A DNA stretch of 64,000 nt, taken from contig NZ_CP146284.1 of assembly GCF_023744375.2 (NCBI RefSeq), positions 1,364,001 through 1,428,000 of the forward strand, given 5' to 3'. Numbering within the stretch: the stretch's first letter is position 1; each line of letters begins with the position of its first letter. The notes beneath the pieces were generated by a model. It searched no databases. It saw only the letters and a list, made by a program, of their open reading frames with translations, and was not told where the DNA came from. Source of the stretch: Parabacteroides sp. AD58 (GTDB lineage: Bacteria > Bacteroidota > Bacteroidia > Bacteroidales > Tannerellaceae). A program made the translations under genes and the position numbers. Positions 1 to 8,892 of the stretch are shown here, piece by piece.

Positions 1-402
1 TGTTAATATTGTACAATTGTTCATAATCATATTGAAAACCACTATATATGTTGCGACTTATCTTAATTGGGATGGTATTATATGCACACCGAATCCGCTG
101 CAAAGTTACAATAAATTATTCGATTTTTGCACTAACTAAAGTAAAGAATTTCAATGCTTCCTGAATTTTGCCTTTCCTTTTTTATCCAAATCTGCAAAAA
201 ATAACGGCATAAGCAAATAGGTATATATCGAAAGGCAAAAAATGGCGAATACTGTTTGTATTGGATACTATATCAAAGATTTGTCGTATCTTTGCACCTG
301 AAAGAGTTATTTGATAGTAAAACACCGCAAAACGCTGAAAATCGCACGGTTTCCTAGTCGTTACCATTACTTTTCAGATACTCCGTTAAATGTTTATTCA
401 TC
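1..402. other. Intergenic stretch upstream of the broken RND gene
   Basis: No convincing gene is seen. The sequence is AT-rich with stops in all frames; the longest reading frame (minus strand, 182-367) has no recognisable composition. A TATCTTTGC box at 287-295 matches the Bacteroidetes -7 element on the plus strand, so a transcript may start near 303 and run into the RND remnant. The RND-like reading frame opens after a TAG at 355-357 and resembles RND protein only from about 403, so the deletion or recombination junction probably lies at 360-410. Confidence 0.6.
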
Positions 403-1503
403 AAACGGTTAGACGAAACCGTTCAGAATTTAAAATATACTCGCCAGTTAATTGATGCCCTGAATAAACGCCCAGAAATTGCCAGAGCTACTACTTCTTT
501 TGATACAAAATTTCCACAGTATCTTGTAGAGGTAGATGCCGCAGTTTGTAAACGAAATGGAGTATCACCCTCAGATGTCTTAAATACCTTATCCGGATAT
601 ATCGGAGGTAGTTATGCCTCTAACATGAACCGCTTTTCCAAACTCTATCGAGTCATGGTACAAGCTTCACCCGAATTTCGTCTGGATACAAAAGCTCTAC
701 ATAATATATATGTACGGAATAGTTCTGGCGAAATGACACCTATCAATCAATATTTGAAACTAACCCGCATCTACGGCTCTGAGATTCTGACTCGCTTCAA
801 TCTTTTCTCGGCTATTCAGGTCAATGGAACACCAGCAACCGGTTATAGTTCCGGACAGGCAATCCAAGCTGTAAAGGAAGTAGCAGCACAAATTTTACCA
901 ACTGGATACGGTTATGAATTCGGTGGTATGTCTCGTGAAGAATCCAGTACCGGTAACACCACAACGCTTGTATTTGTCATCTGTGTTGTCTTTATTTATT
1001 TGATTCTTTGTGCTCTTTATGAGAGTCTGTTTGTTCCGATGGCCGTGATTCTTTCTGTACCTTTCGGATTGGCTGGAAGTTTCCTCTTTGCCAAGATGTT
1101 CGGACTGGAAAACAATATTTATTTACAGACAGGACTGATTATGTTGATCGGCTTACTTTCCAAGACGGCAATCCTGCTTACTGAATATGCTTCCGAACGC
1201 CGTCATCACGGCATGAGTATTATTCAGGCAGCCATTTCGGCCGCTCAAGTTCGCTTGCGACCGATTCTGATGACTTCATTGACCATGATCTTTGGTATGT
1301 TACCTATGATGTTCTCAACCGGTGTTGGAGCCAATGGCAATATCTCTATCGGTGTAGGTACAGTTGGTGGTATGCTTATTGGTACAATTGCATTGCTGTT
1401 TATCGTACCACCGTTATTCATGGTATTCCAATATTTACAAGAGAAACTCATGCCTGCACGTCAGTTGCCACAACCTGAAAAAGAAACGAATAAAGGAGAA
1501 TGA
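403..1503 (+). pseudogene. RND efflux inner-membrane pump, C-terminal remnant
   Basis: This is the C-terminal third of an AcrB/HAE1-type hydrophobe/amphiphile efflux pump, the proton-driven component that passes substrates to an outer-membrane channel. Visible parts are the end of the porter domain (EARLY segment reading NKRPEIARATTSFDTKFPQ, then GYIGGSYASN) and the last transmembrane bundle (LVFVICVVFIYLILCALYES, LIMLIGLLSKTAILLTEYA, RPILMTSLTMIFGMLPMM). About 367 codons remain of the usual 1,030-1,060. The frame is open upstream to a TAG at 355-357 without an ATG; the ATG at 625 is internal. The first transmembrane bundle and most of the porter domain are missing, so no working pump can be made. 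The TolC-like gene starts 3 bases after the stop, as in an efflux operon. The flanking adaptor gene is not in the window. Confidence 0.85.
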
Positions 1504-1506
1504 TAT

Positions 1507-2868
1507 ATGAAAAAGATATTGTTATGCATATGGGGTATAATAACCCTAAGTAGCTGCCATATTTACCGGGCATACGAACGGCCGGATATAGCTGTTTCCG
1601 ACAGTCTCTACCGCCAGTCTGTTCCAATTGCAGACACCACGTCATTAGCTTCACTTTCTTGGAAAGAGCTTTTTACTGATCCGCAATTACAACGGCTCAT
1701 TGAAACAGGCCTTAACAACAATACAGATCTGGGGATCGCATATCTGAAAGTGAAAGAAGCAGAAGCACTACTGATGACTTCACGTCTGGCTTATCTTCCG
1801 GCTGTATCGTTCACACCGCAAGGTTCTGTCAGCAGTTTGGATGGGGCAAAAGCCACCAAGACTTATGACTTGGCAGTCTCGGCAGATTGGGAAATCGACA
1901 TCTTTGGCAAGTTACTCAATGCCAAACGAGGTGCGAAAGCGGCTCTTGAACAAAGTGAAGCCTATCAACAAGCTGTACAAACTCAACTGGTCGCCACAAT
2001 CGCCAACAGTTATTATAGTTTACTCATGTTAGACGAACAACTGCATATTACGCGACGTACAGCTGAAACCTGGAATGAAAATGTGCGGGCAATGAAGGCA
2101 TTGAAACGTGCTGGACAAACGACGGAAATGGCAGTGGCACAAACTGAAGCCAGTAAACTCTCAGTAGAATCTTCTATCCTTTCACTTGAACAACAAATCA
2201 ACGAGATGGAAAATTCTTTGTCTACTTTACTAGGCATGAACCCTCAAGAAATTGGCCGTTCAACATTAGATGCTCAGGTCTTTCCCGACTCCATTTCAAC
2301 GGGTGTACCTCTACAGTTGTTAAGCCGACGGCCAGATGTCAAGCAGTGTGAAGCTCAGTTAGCAGCAGCCTATTATGCAACAAATGCAGCACGTTCAGCT
2401 TTCTATCCGAATATTACATTAAGCGGATCGGCCGGTTGGACCAATGCTGGTGGTGCGGCCATTACCAATCCCGGACAATGGTTATTATCGGCGGTCGGCT
2501 CACTGGTACAGCCGCTATTTAATAGAGGACAAAACATAGCAAACCTGGAAATAGCCAAAGCGCAACAGGAAGAGGCTCTGCTGTCTTTCCGCCAAAGTCT
2601 GCTGAATGCCGGAGCCGAAGTAAATGATGCCCTCGTACAATGGCAGGCAGCCCGTAAACGGATTCAGCTGGATAAACAACAGGCAACTTCCCTTCAGTCG
2701 GCCTTGCGCAGTTCTGAATTACTAATGCAACACAGTTCTCAGAACTATCTGGAAGTACTTACTGCCCGTCAGGCTCTGTTACAGGCCGAACTGGATGTCG
2801 CGTCCGACCGCTTTGATGAAATACAAGGTGTCATCAACCTATACCACGCATTAGGCGGCGGTTATTAA
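1507..2868 (+). CDS. TolC/OprM-like outer-membrane efflux lipoprotein
   Basis: A 453-residue member of the NodT/OprM family, the trimeric outer-membrane channel that completes tripartite RND efflux. The N-terminus is a lipoprotein signal with LSSC and the lipid-modified Cys at residue 17. Two outer-membrane efflux repeats follow (about 60-250 and 270-450), with the family motif LLSRRPDVKQCEAQLAAA near residue 270 and the periplasmic helices rich in Ala/Gln/Glu. Length is normal (450-480). The start ATG lies 3 bases after the RND remnant stop and is preceded by AAAGGAG, so it was made from the pump operon message. It appears intact although its pump partner is truncated; it could serve another RND pump in trans. 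Confidence 0.9.
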   Translation: MKKILLCIWGIITLSSCHIYRAYERPDIAVSDSLYRQSVPIADTTSLASLSWKELFTDPQLQRLIETGLNNNTDLGIAYLKVKEAEALLMTSRLAYLPAVSFTPQGSVSSLDGAKATKTYDLAVSADWEIDIFGKLLNAKRGAKAALEQSEAYQQAVQTQLVATIANSYYSLLMLDEQLHITRRTAETWNENVRAMKALKRAGQTTEMAVAQTEASKLSVESSILSLEQQINEMENSLSTLLGMNPQEIGRSTLDAQVFPDSISTGVPLQLLSRRPDVKQCEAQLAAAYYATNAARSAFYPNITLSGSAGWTNAGGAAITNPGQWLLSAVGSLVQPLFNRGQNIANLEIAKAQQEEALLSFRQSLLNAGAEVNDALVQWQAARKRIQLDKQQATSLQSALRSSELLMQHSSQNYLEVLTARQALLQAELDVASDRFDEIQGVINLYHALGGGY

Positions 2869-2880
2869 CACACAGCTATT

Positions 2881-2968
2881 GAGTCCGCTTGGAATATCCG
2901 CATTTACTATACCAATCAAAACCTATCTCACATTGTATCATCCGCCATGTGGTGTTCCAAGCGGACTC
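2881..2968. repeat. 14-bp inverted repeat around a 60-bp loop
   Basis: GAGTCCGCTTGGAA at 2881-2894 is exactly complementary to TTCCAAGCGGACTC at 2955-2968. It starts 12 bases after the efflux gene stop. No T-run follows, so it is not a textbook terminator; it could be a long-loop 3' hairpin or the scar of a small mobile element. Confidence 0.6.
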
Positions 2969-2984
2969 GCCTTTACGTTCTTTT

Positions 2985-3017
2985 CTTGATATTTTAGGAT
3001 GAATCGCGTACCTTTGC
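2985..3017 (+). promoter_or_regulatory. Bacteroidetes-type promoter of the TonB-dependent receptor gene
   Basis: A CTTG -33 element at 2985-2988, 20 bases, and a TACCTTTGC -7 element at 3009-3017. This predicts a transcript start near 3025 and a 5' leader of about 125 bases before the receptor ATG at 3149. Confidence 0.6.
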
Positions 3018-3148
3018 ACAAATAAAAAAACGAAAGATTATACGTTTCTAACCTTTTTTACGTTTATACATTTAGAACAGCATTCATACCTGACTGTTGA
3101 TAACCAGAAAGCTGAATGCAGACATCAAACTGACGAACATCATAAAAT

Positions 3149-5566
3149 ATGAAAATACGAACGATTATTTCTTTGCTATTCATACTTGTATCCACAACAA
3201 TTTATGCCCAGAAAAGGGTAAAGGTGACCGGTTATGTGCGAGATGCCGACGGTAATCCGCTGGAACTGGTAAACATTCTGGTAAAGAATTCACTGAATGG
3301 TACTATGACCAACGAAAAAGGTTTCTATTCATTGAATGTTACACCCGGAGATTCTGTTACCTTTATTTATTCCTGCCTGGGTTACAACAAGGCTGAACGC
3401 ATTATTCCTTCCCTGCAAGCCGACATGCGCCTCAATGTAAAGATGAATTATACATCAATCAACTTGGGCGACTTTGCCGTGACAGCTATCCGAAAACAAA
3501 CATCCACCATGGAAACCATGCAAGCTGACAAAGTAAAATTACTTCCCGATCCTTCTGGAGGCAGCATAGAAAGCTTGGTGGTTACTTTTGCCGGTGTCTC
3601 TTCTAATAATGAATTGAGTTCCCAATATTCCGTTCGTGGAGGAAGTTACGATGAAAATATCATTTATGTGAATGGTATTGAAGTATTCCGTCCGCTGCTG
3701 ATCCGTTCCGGACAACAGGAAGGCTTGAGTTTCGTTAATCCGGATTTGACACAGGAAGTTAATTTCTCGGCCGGTGGTTTTGAAGCCCGTTATGGTGACA
3801 AGATGAGTTCTGTTTTGGATATTACATACAAGAAGCCCAAAGAGTTTGAAGGTTCTGCTTCTGCCAGTCTGTTAGGAGGAAATGTGTATGTTGGGAGTTC
3901 AACCGGGAAATTTACCCAAGTTACTGGTTTCCGTTATAAAAGCGGTCGTTCATTATTAGGAACAATGGATACCGATGCGGAATACGATCCACGCTTCATG
4001 GACTTACAAACCTATATGACCTATGCGTTTTCACCCAAATGGGAAGCTACTTTCTTAGGCAACTTTGCTACCAACAAATACCGTTTCGTGCCTCATAGCC
4101 GTGAAACTACATTCGGGACCATCGAAAACAGCCAGAAGTTTACCGTCTGGTTTCCAAACAGTAATGAAAACGATAAGTTCCAGACCTTATTCGGCGCCTT
4201 AACGCTTGCCTATAAGCCTAACGACAATACCACATTGGGCATACAGGCTTCTGCTTTCAACAGTGAAGAAGACGAACGATATGATATTGCCGGAGAATAC
4301 TGGCTGAATGATGGAAGCGGCGACAACTCAACGATGGATGCCGGAAGCTCGGCTCTCTCTGTTGGGCGTTATCAGGAACATGCCCGCAACCGTCTCCACT
4401 CGAATGTCATGAATGTAGGGCATTATGGAAGTGCGCGCGTTTTGAACAACACCATCAAATGGGGCGCACAGGTACAAATGGAACGGATTAGCGATAAAAT
4501 TGTTGAATGGGAAAAACGTGACTCATCAGGTTACTCTCTTCCTCATACCGGCGACGGCGTAAATCTGTTTTCTAATTTATATTCACAAAACAAGTTGGAA
4601 AGTACCCGCCTGTCGGCATACGTGCAAGATGCATTCAAGTTCCGCACCAAACAAGGTCTTTTCAGTGTGACAGGCGGTGTGCGAGGTAGTTACTGGAGTT
4701 ATAACAAGGAATTCATCTTCAGTCCGCGTGTTTCGGTTGGATTTATTCCCAACGCCAATCAGGACCTGACGTTCCGCCTAGCTACCGGTCTGTATTACCA
4801 GTCGCCTTTCTATAAAGAATTAAGACAGGTTGTTACAGATGAAGAGGGAAACGATATTGTCAAACTGAATAACCAGCTCAAGTCCCAGCGTTCTATTCAT
4901 GTGATTGCCGGAGGTGATTATACATTTCGCGCCGTCGACCGGAACTTTAAGGTTACGGCAGAACTCTATTACAAGAAACTGGATAATCTGATTCCTTATA
5001 CGGTTGATAATGTAAAAATCAGATATTATGGTGAGAACTGTGCCAAAGGATACGCGGCAGGTGTCGATGTTAAGTTCTTTGGCGAATTTGTTCCGGGAAC
5101 CGACTCCTGGATCAGTTTCTCTTTGATGAAAGCAGAACAAACAATTCGGGAAACAACCAAAGCCCCGCTTCCCAACAGTCCGGGTTATAATATCGGTCTG
5201 TTCTTCCAAGACTACTTTCCAGGTTACAAACGTGTTCAGCTGAACCTGAAAGGTGTTTTATCAGGTGGACTGCCGGTGACCATTCCCAATAAAGGATACG
5301 AAGACGGTTATTTCCGCACACCTGCTTATAAACGTGTAGACATGGGTATTTCTTATCAACTGATAGAAAAAGACGATGCCATCCGCGACCGTGGTTTCTT
5401 CCGCTACCTGAAGAATGCCTGGTTAGGACTGGATGTATTTAATCTCTTTGACATGAAGAATGTCAATTCCTATTATTGGATTACACGTGCGGACAATAAT
5501 CAGTTTGCCGTTCCGAATTATCTGACCGGCCGACAAATTAATGTCCGCTTGCTGGTAGACTTTTAA
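3149..5566 (+). CDS. TonB-dependent receptor with CarboxypepD_reg-like domain
   Basis: An 805-residue outer-membrane receptor that would import a ligand using TonB-ExbB-ExbD energy. A signal peptide ends at IYAQ (about residue 20). A carboxypeptidase-regulatory-like beta domain follows (about 24-110, VTGYVRDADGNPLELVNILV), then the plug (about 118-235, with YSVRGGSYDENIIYVNGIEV) and a C-terminal barrel that ends in Phe, as outer-membrane barrels usually do. There is no SusD-type partner next to it, so it is a stand-alone receptor rather than a polysaccharide-utilisation SusC, and its ligand cannot be read from the sequence. It ends convergently with the DUF5020 gene; the two stop codons overlap. 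Confidence 0.9.
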   Translation: MKIRTIISLLFILVSTTIYAQKRVKVTGYVRDADGNPLELVNILVKNSLNGTMTNEKGFYSLNVTPGDSVTFIYSCLGYNKAERIIPSLQADMRLNVKMNYTSINLGDFAVTAIRKQTSTMETMQADKVKLLPDPSGGSIESLVVTFAGVSSNNELSSQYSVRGGSYDENIIYVNGIEVFRPLLIRSGQQEGLSFVNPDLTQEVNFSAGGFEARYGDKMSSVLDITYKKPKEFEGSASASLLGGNVYVGSSTGKFTQVTGFRYKSGRSLLGTMDTDAEYDPRFMDLQTYMTYAFSPKWEATFLGNFATNKYRFVPHSRETTFGTIENSQKFTVWFPNSNENDKFQTLFGALTLAYKPNDNTTLGIQASAFNSEEDERYDIAGEYWLNDGSGDNSTMDAGSSALSVGRYQEHARNRLHSNVMNVGHYGSARVLNNTIKWGAQVQMERISDKIVEWEKRDSSGYSLPHTGDGVNLFSNLYSQNKLESTRLSAYVQDAFKFRTKQGLFSVTGGVRGSYWSYNKEFIFSPRVSVGFIPNANQDLTFRLATGLYYQSPFYKELRQVVTDEEGNDIVKLNNQLKSQRSIHVIAGGDYTFRAVDRNFKVTAELYYKKLDNLIPYTVDNVKIRYYGENCAKGYAAGVDVKFFGEFVPGTDSWISFSLMKAEQTIRETTKAPLPNSPGYNIGLFFQDYFPGYKRVQLNLKGVLSGGLPVTIPNKGYEDGYFRTPAYKRVDMGISYQLIEKDDAIRDRGFFRYLKNAWLGLDVFNLFDMKNVNSYYWITRADNNQFAVPNYLTGRQINVRLLVDF

Positions 5567-6264
5567 TCAAACGACCATTTGACAGCCAATGTAGGTATGG
5601 CATAAAATCCGTTCCGGAAACTGAAGTTATGACTTAACTCAACTTCCGTACCCACGCTGAGCTTGAATTTGTCGTCTATTTTCTCAAATTTATTCAGATT
5701 CAACCAAAATTGTGGCTCTGTCAGGAAGATAAAATTACCATGAGGATTCTTTTCACGCCACCAGTCGGCAAAACCACAGAAGGTACAGAGGCCATTCTTG
5801 GCAAAATGAATGTACCAAGTTCCTGTCAGCTGGAAATTATTCGGTTTCTCGGATTTCTGAATATACTTATACATACCGGTAAAAGTAAAGCCTTTCGTAA
5901 AGTCTTTCGAATTGAATGTATAAGTCAGACCGCCTAAATAGGCATTATTGAATGAAGACTGATTATTGAGTCCACCATCATATTCAACATGTATAGAGAA
6001 TGGGGCTTTCCAGAAACTCAACTCACGAGATATTTCCCAATAAGCCGAAGCAATTCCCTTAGAAGTATAATCCATATCCACAAAGAAATAAGTACTTCCC
6101 CATTTATCGGGCTTAAACATTTCAACCGTACTGGTCAATACCGGACGGCCATCTAAGTCTTTATCATACAAAGCTCCGCCAAAGTCATAATGTAATTGCA
6201 CATTTTGCCCTTTTCCGGCCCATACAGCCAATGAAAGTAAGGCACAAACAAAGAATTTCCGCAT
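5563..6264 (-). CDS. DUF5020 family outer-membrane-like protein
   Basis: A 233-residue secreted protein; the start is MRKFFVCALL at 6264, because the frame upstream of it runs through a terminator hairpin and a TATTTTTGC promoter-like box and lacks a secretion signal. After a signal peptide ending near GKGQ come alternating aromatic beta strands (YFFVDMDYTSKGIASAYWEI, FSIHVEYDGGLNNQ, LTYTFNSKDFTKGF), typical of a small 10-12 strand barrel. Families of this shape resemble nucleoside-specific channel (Tsx)-like proteins, but no substrate can be assigned. The gene faces the TonB receptor gene tail to tail. Confidence 0.8.
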   Translation of the reverse strand: MRKFFVCALLSLAVWAGKGQNVQLHYDFGGALYDKDLDGRPVLTSTVEMFKPDKWGSTYFFVDMDYTSKGIASAYWEISRELSFWKAPFSIHVEYDGGLNNQSSFNNAYLGGLTYTFNSKDFTKGFTFTGMYKYIQKSEKPNNFQLTGTWYIHFAKNGLCTFCGFADWWREKNPHGNFIFLTEPQFWLNLNKFEKIDDKFKLSVGTEVELSHNFSFRNGFYAIPTLAVKWSFD

Positions 6265-6341
6265 ATTCAGTCTGTTTACGTTAAGAAAGCGCAAAAATAG
6301 TAAAACTTTTCCAGATGCAGACCATTTCATGGTGAACAGAC

Positions 6342-6373
6342 AAAAAAGAGGCTGAAGTTTCAACCTCAGCCTC
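6342..6373 (-). terminator. Rho-independent terminator after the small membrane protein genes
   Basis: Read on the minus strand: stem GAGGCTGA (6373-6366) pairing with TCAGCCTC (6355-6348), then six T (6347-6342). It should end transcripts from the two small genes at 6512-6957 before the DUF5020 promoter. Confidence 0.8.
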
Positions 6374-6511
6374 TCCATATTGGTACACATGTCGCCTGGA
6401 ATAATCTCCATATCTGATGATTTATAGCAAGTTTAAAATAGGCAGAAAAATAAGCGACAGATAATCCCGGCATCCCGACGGAATAGCAACAATTGTACTT
6501 TTCCAAAAGGG

Positions 6512-6694
6512 TTAGTGTGTCTGTTTCTTACCACCTAAAAATCTGGCAGCACCCATTAAAATAGCCAAAACGGCCAGTACTGTCATGATAATAGCCTTTG
6601 TTGATGCAGATTCAAATGTTGTTGTTCCGACTAATACCAGCACAATACATGCCACCATCATTACTGCATCAGCTAAATCTTTATTTATTTTCAT
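6512..6694 (-). CDS. Small two-helix membrane protein
   Basis: A 60-residue protein with two hydrophobic segments (about 9-25 ADAVMMVACIVLVLVGTTT and 34-52 IIMTVLAVLAILMGAARFL) and a basic tail GGKKQTH. The ATG at 6694 is preceded by GAGGAAATT, an unusually clear ribosome-binding site for this phylum. It lies 65 bases downstream of a similar small gene on the same strand and both precede a strong terminator. I do not recognise a family. Confidence 0.65.
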   Translation of the reverse strand: MKINKDLADAVMMVACIVLVLVGTTTFESASTKAIIMTVLAVLAILMGAARFLGGKKQTH

Positions 6695-6759
6695 GATAAT
6701 TTCCTCCTCGTCTTTTTTATTCGATTGTATTTATAGTTGATTTTATTCTTTCCTCGTAA

Positions 6760-6957
6760 TTATTTATTGACAACATCGGTTTCTTCTGAAGAGCTTAAAG
6801 CTTTCATAATACCATACAAACCATAGGCCAAAGCTGCCAAAACAACGATCAGCTTCACATAATCATTTGGAATGATAGAACTACATGCTAAAACACAGCC
6901 TACTAAGATTAATACGATAGAAACTAACAGATTGAATTTATTTGATTTTTTTGCCAT
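6760..6957 (-). CDS. Small two-helix membrane protein
   Basis: A 65-residue protein starting MAKKSNKFNLL at 6957; a longer frame to 6999 has no sequence support. Two hydrophobic helices (about 10-30 and 36-55) with SSIIPNDYVK between them and an acidic tail SSSEETDVVNK. Its layout (basic N-terminus, helix, short loop, helix) matches the next gene, which suggests an operon of two small membrane proteins or a paralogous pair. No function can be given. Confidence 0.65.
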   Translation of the reverse strand: MAKKSNKFNLLVSIVLILVGCVLACSSIIPNDYVKLIVVLAALAYGLYGIMKALSSSEETDVVNK

Positions 6958-7160
6958 GATAATTTTCTTTTTTGTGATTTGTAAATAACATATGGTCACG
7001 CCGCTTTCTCCGCGACCTGATAAGAACGGATAAACGCATGGGAAAACACGTCTACGAACAGGCTCTTCAGCGTTTTAAACAGAATCAAATACAGCCATTC
7101 GCATCCGGGAAAGCATAATTTCCCCGGGGACATTCTAATCCCTTTTCAATCACAAAAAAG

Positions 7161-7565
7161 CTAAATCAGCAATTTCCGTAACGCAAAGACATGATATCCG
7201 TTACGGGTAAGTAAGGCGGAGTAATTAATATGGTGAGTTATAGATACGTTTTCCAGTAGTCTGGAAATCAAATCGTGTCCTTTTAAGCGCAAGAACTGAT
7301 AGGTTTTCTCTACCTGATTCTGCGTCCGCAGATTAAAATTATAGGTGATTGTCTGAACCACCCGGCGCGGAGATAGTAGATTACTGTTCTTCAGATCACT
7401 GCTCAGAACGGCTATGCACGTTTCCATATCATGATCTGCCGGTTCTTCCATGACAGTTTCATTGGTCTGGGCAATAGACATGGCGAACATCTGCACTTTT
7501 TCATTCCGATTGAAGAAAAGCACAGCGCTCAACACAAATCCGATTATGACAAGAAACTGTTTCAT
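7161..7565 (-). CDS. Hypothetical secreted or membrane-anchored protein
   Basis: A 134-residue protein with an N-terminal hydrophobic segment (KQFLVIIGFVLSAVLFF) that could be a signal anchor, and a soluble remainder with SSDLKNSNLLSPRRVVQTI near residues 54-73. I do not recognise the family. It is transcribed away from menA, whose promoter region lies in the 80 bases between them. The 200 bases downstream (6958-7160) hold no gene and no clear signal. Confidence 0.55.
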   Translation of the reverse strand: MKQFLVIIGFVLSAVLFFNRNEKVQMFAMSIAQTNETVMEEPADHDMETCIAVLSSDLKNSNLLSPRRVVQTITYNFNLRTQNQVEKTYQFLRLKGHDLISRLLENVSITHHINYSALLTRNGYHVFALRKLLI

Positions 7566-7647
7566 GCCGCAAATATAGGATGTTTTTTCGGAATAGGGAA
7601 AAGTGGATTGGTAAAATAGTTATAATTTTGTGCTCAAAATAAATGTT

Positions 7648-8541
7648 ATGAAGAATTTATCATCTCCTGGTAAAGGAAAAGCGTGGCTGGAAGCGGCTCG
7701 TCCCCGTACGCTCCCGGCGTCTTTAAGTCCGGTATTGGTCGGAGCAGCGTTGGCTTTCCGCGACGGTTACTTCCAATGGATTCCTACCCTACTTTGTGTG
7801 TTAGTAGCCTTATTGGCACAGATAGCCAGCAATTTCGCCAATGATTATTTCGATTTCAAGAAAGGTGCCGACGGTGCCGACCGCCTCGGTCCAGAACGGG
7901 CTGTCGCCCAAGGCTGGATTCAGCCTAAAAGCATGCTGACCGGTACTTTCATCACCTTAGGGCTGGCCTGCTTTTGTGGATGTATGCTTCTTTTCTTTGC
8001 CGGCTGGGAACTGATTCCGGTAGGGATTGCCATTGCCTTGTGTGTACTTGCCTATTCTGCTGGTCCGTTTCCTTTGGCATACAACGGACTGGGCGATGTT
8101 TGTGTCCTGCTGTTTTACGGTATTATTCCCGTCTGCTTTACTTACTATGTACAAGCACTGCATTTCTCGTTGCTGTCATTGCTTCTCTCTGTTGCTGTCG
8201 GTTTATTATCAGTCAATATTCTGGTTATCAACAATTACCGGGACTATATACAGGATAAGGCAGCAAACAAACGGACGACCATTGTTATTTTCGGGCGTCG
8301 TTTCGGGCGAATTCTGTATCTGCTGAACGGAATCATTGCCCTGTTGCTGATTCTACCTTTCTTGCTGCAAGCCAGTTCTTGGATATTGGCCGCCTTCGGA
8401 CTCTTCTTTGTCCTGTTCATAGCGACCTGGCAGGAAATGAGACACAAAAACGGAAAAGAGCTGAACCCGACGTTAGCCCATACAGCTCGCAATGTCTTGC
8501 TCTTCTCCATCCTGCTGTCTGTCTTTCTGATTTTATACTGA
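7648..8541 (+). CDS. menA: 1,4-dihydroxy-2-naphthoate polyprenyltransferase
   Basis: A 297-residue UbiA-superfamily membrane prenyltransferase that joins dihydroxynaphthoate to a polyprenyl diphosphate in menaquinone synthesis. The two aspartate-rich Mg-diphosphate motifs are present: NDYFD at residues 65-69 and NNYRDYIQDKAANKRT near 195-210. Eight to nine hydrophobic helices are visible. ATG 7648 is chosen over an upstream GTG at 7630 because a TAATTTTG -7 box occupies 7623-7630, so the GTG would lie outside the message. Menaquinone is the quinone of anaerobic Bacteroidales. No other men gene is adjacent. Confidence 0.9.
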   Translation: MKNLSSPGKGKAWLEAARPRTLPASLSPVLVGAALAFRDGYFQWIPTLLCVLVALLAQIASNFANDYFDFKKGADGADRLGPERAVAQGWIQPKSMLTGTFITLGLACFCGCMLLFFAGWELIPVGIAIALCVLAYSAGPFPLAYNGLGDVCVLLFYGIIPVCFTYYVQALHFSLLSLLLSVAVGLLSVNILVINNYRDYIQDKAANKRTTIVIFGRRFGRILYLLNGIIALLLILPFLLQASSWILAAFGLFFVLFIATWQEMRHKNGKELNPTLAHTARNVLLFSILLSVFLILY

Positions 8542-8595
8542 AAATAACGAGAATGTAATTCGTTTCATATTATATCTACGTATAAAATAGTGAGC

Positions 8596-8695
8596 TTTTA
8601 ATTGTTTGACAGCTGTGATAAAGCTTTTCCATATATGTAATAAAGCTTTTTGACTAATATAGTAAAGCTTTTCGACTACTGTCAAACAATTAAAA
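8596..8695. repeat. 22-bp-periodic palindrome array inside a 17-bp inverted repeat (AAGCTT type)
   Basis: The outer arms TTTTAATTGTTTGACAG (8596-8612) and its exact complement (8679-8695) enclose three imperfect 18-bp palindromes with an AAAGCTTT core. The palindrome centres are at 8623.5, 8645.5 and 8667.5, exactly 22 bp apart, and the outer arms continue the phase, with an AATT centre at 8601.5. It lies in the 350-base gap between menA and an acetyltransferase gene that converge on it. No coding potential was found in the gap. A second array with the same geometry and a different core is at 36196-36296. Confidence 0.75.
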
Positions 8696-8892
8696 TCCTA
8701 CGAGATTCGAATCAGATTCCAGGCAGAAACGAAAAACAAAATCATCTATAAGAAAAAACAACCTTTAATACCGCAGGAACTTTCCAAGTAAAATTGCCGA
8801 AAGAAGTAAGTTGTCTCAAAGTCGTTCATCGGAGAATCTCCTCAACTTGTTCCACTCCATTGAATATTTCTGATCGATTACTTAAAAACAGC

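Noticed and set aside
182..367. A 61-residue minus-strand frame upstream of the RND remnant
   Set aside because: No recognisable composition, promoter or family; it overlaps the promoter-like box at 287-295.
7630..7647. GTG at 7630 as the menA start
   Set aside because: It coincides with the -7 promoter box TAATTTTG, so it is not in the transcript.
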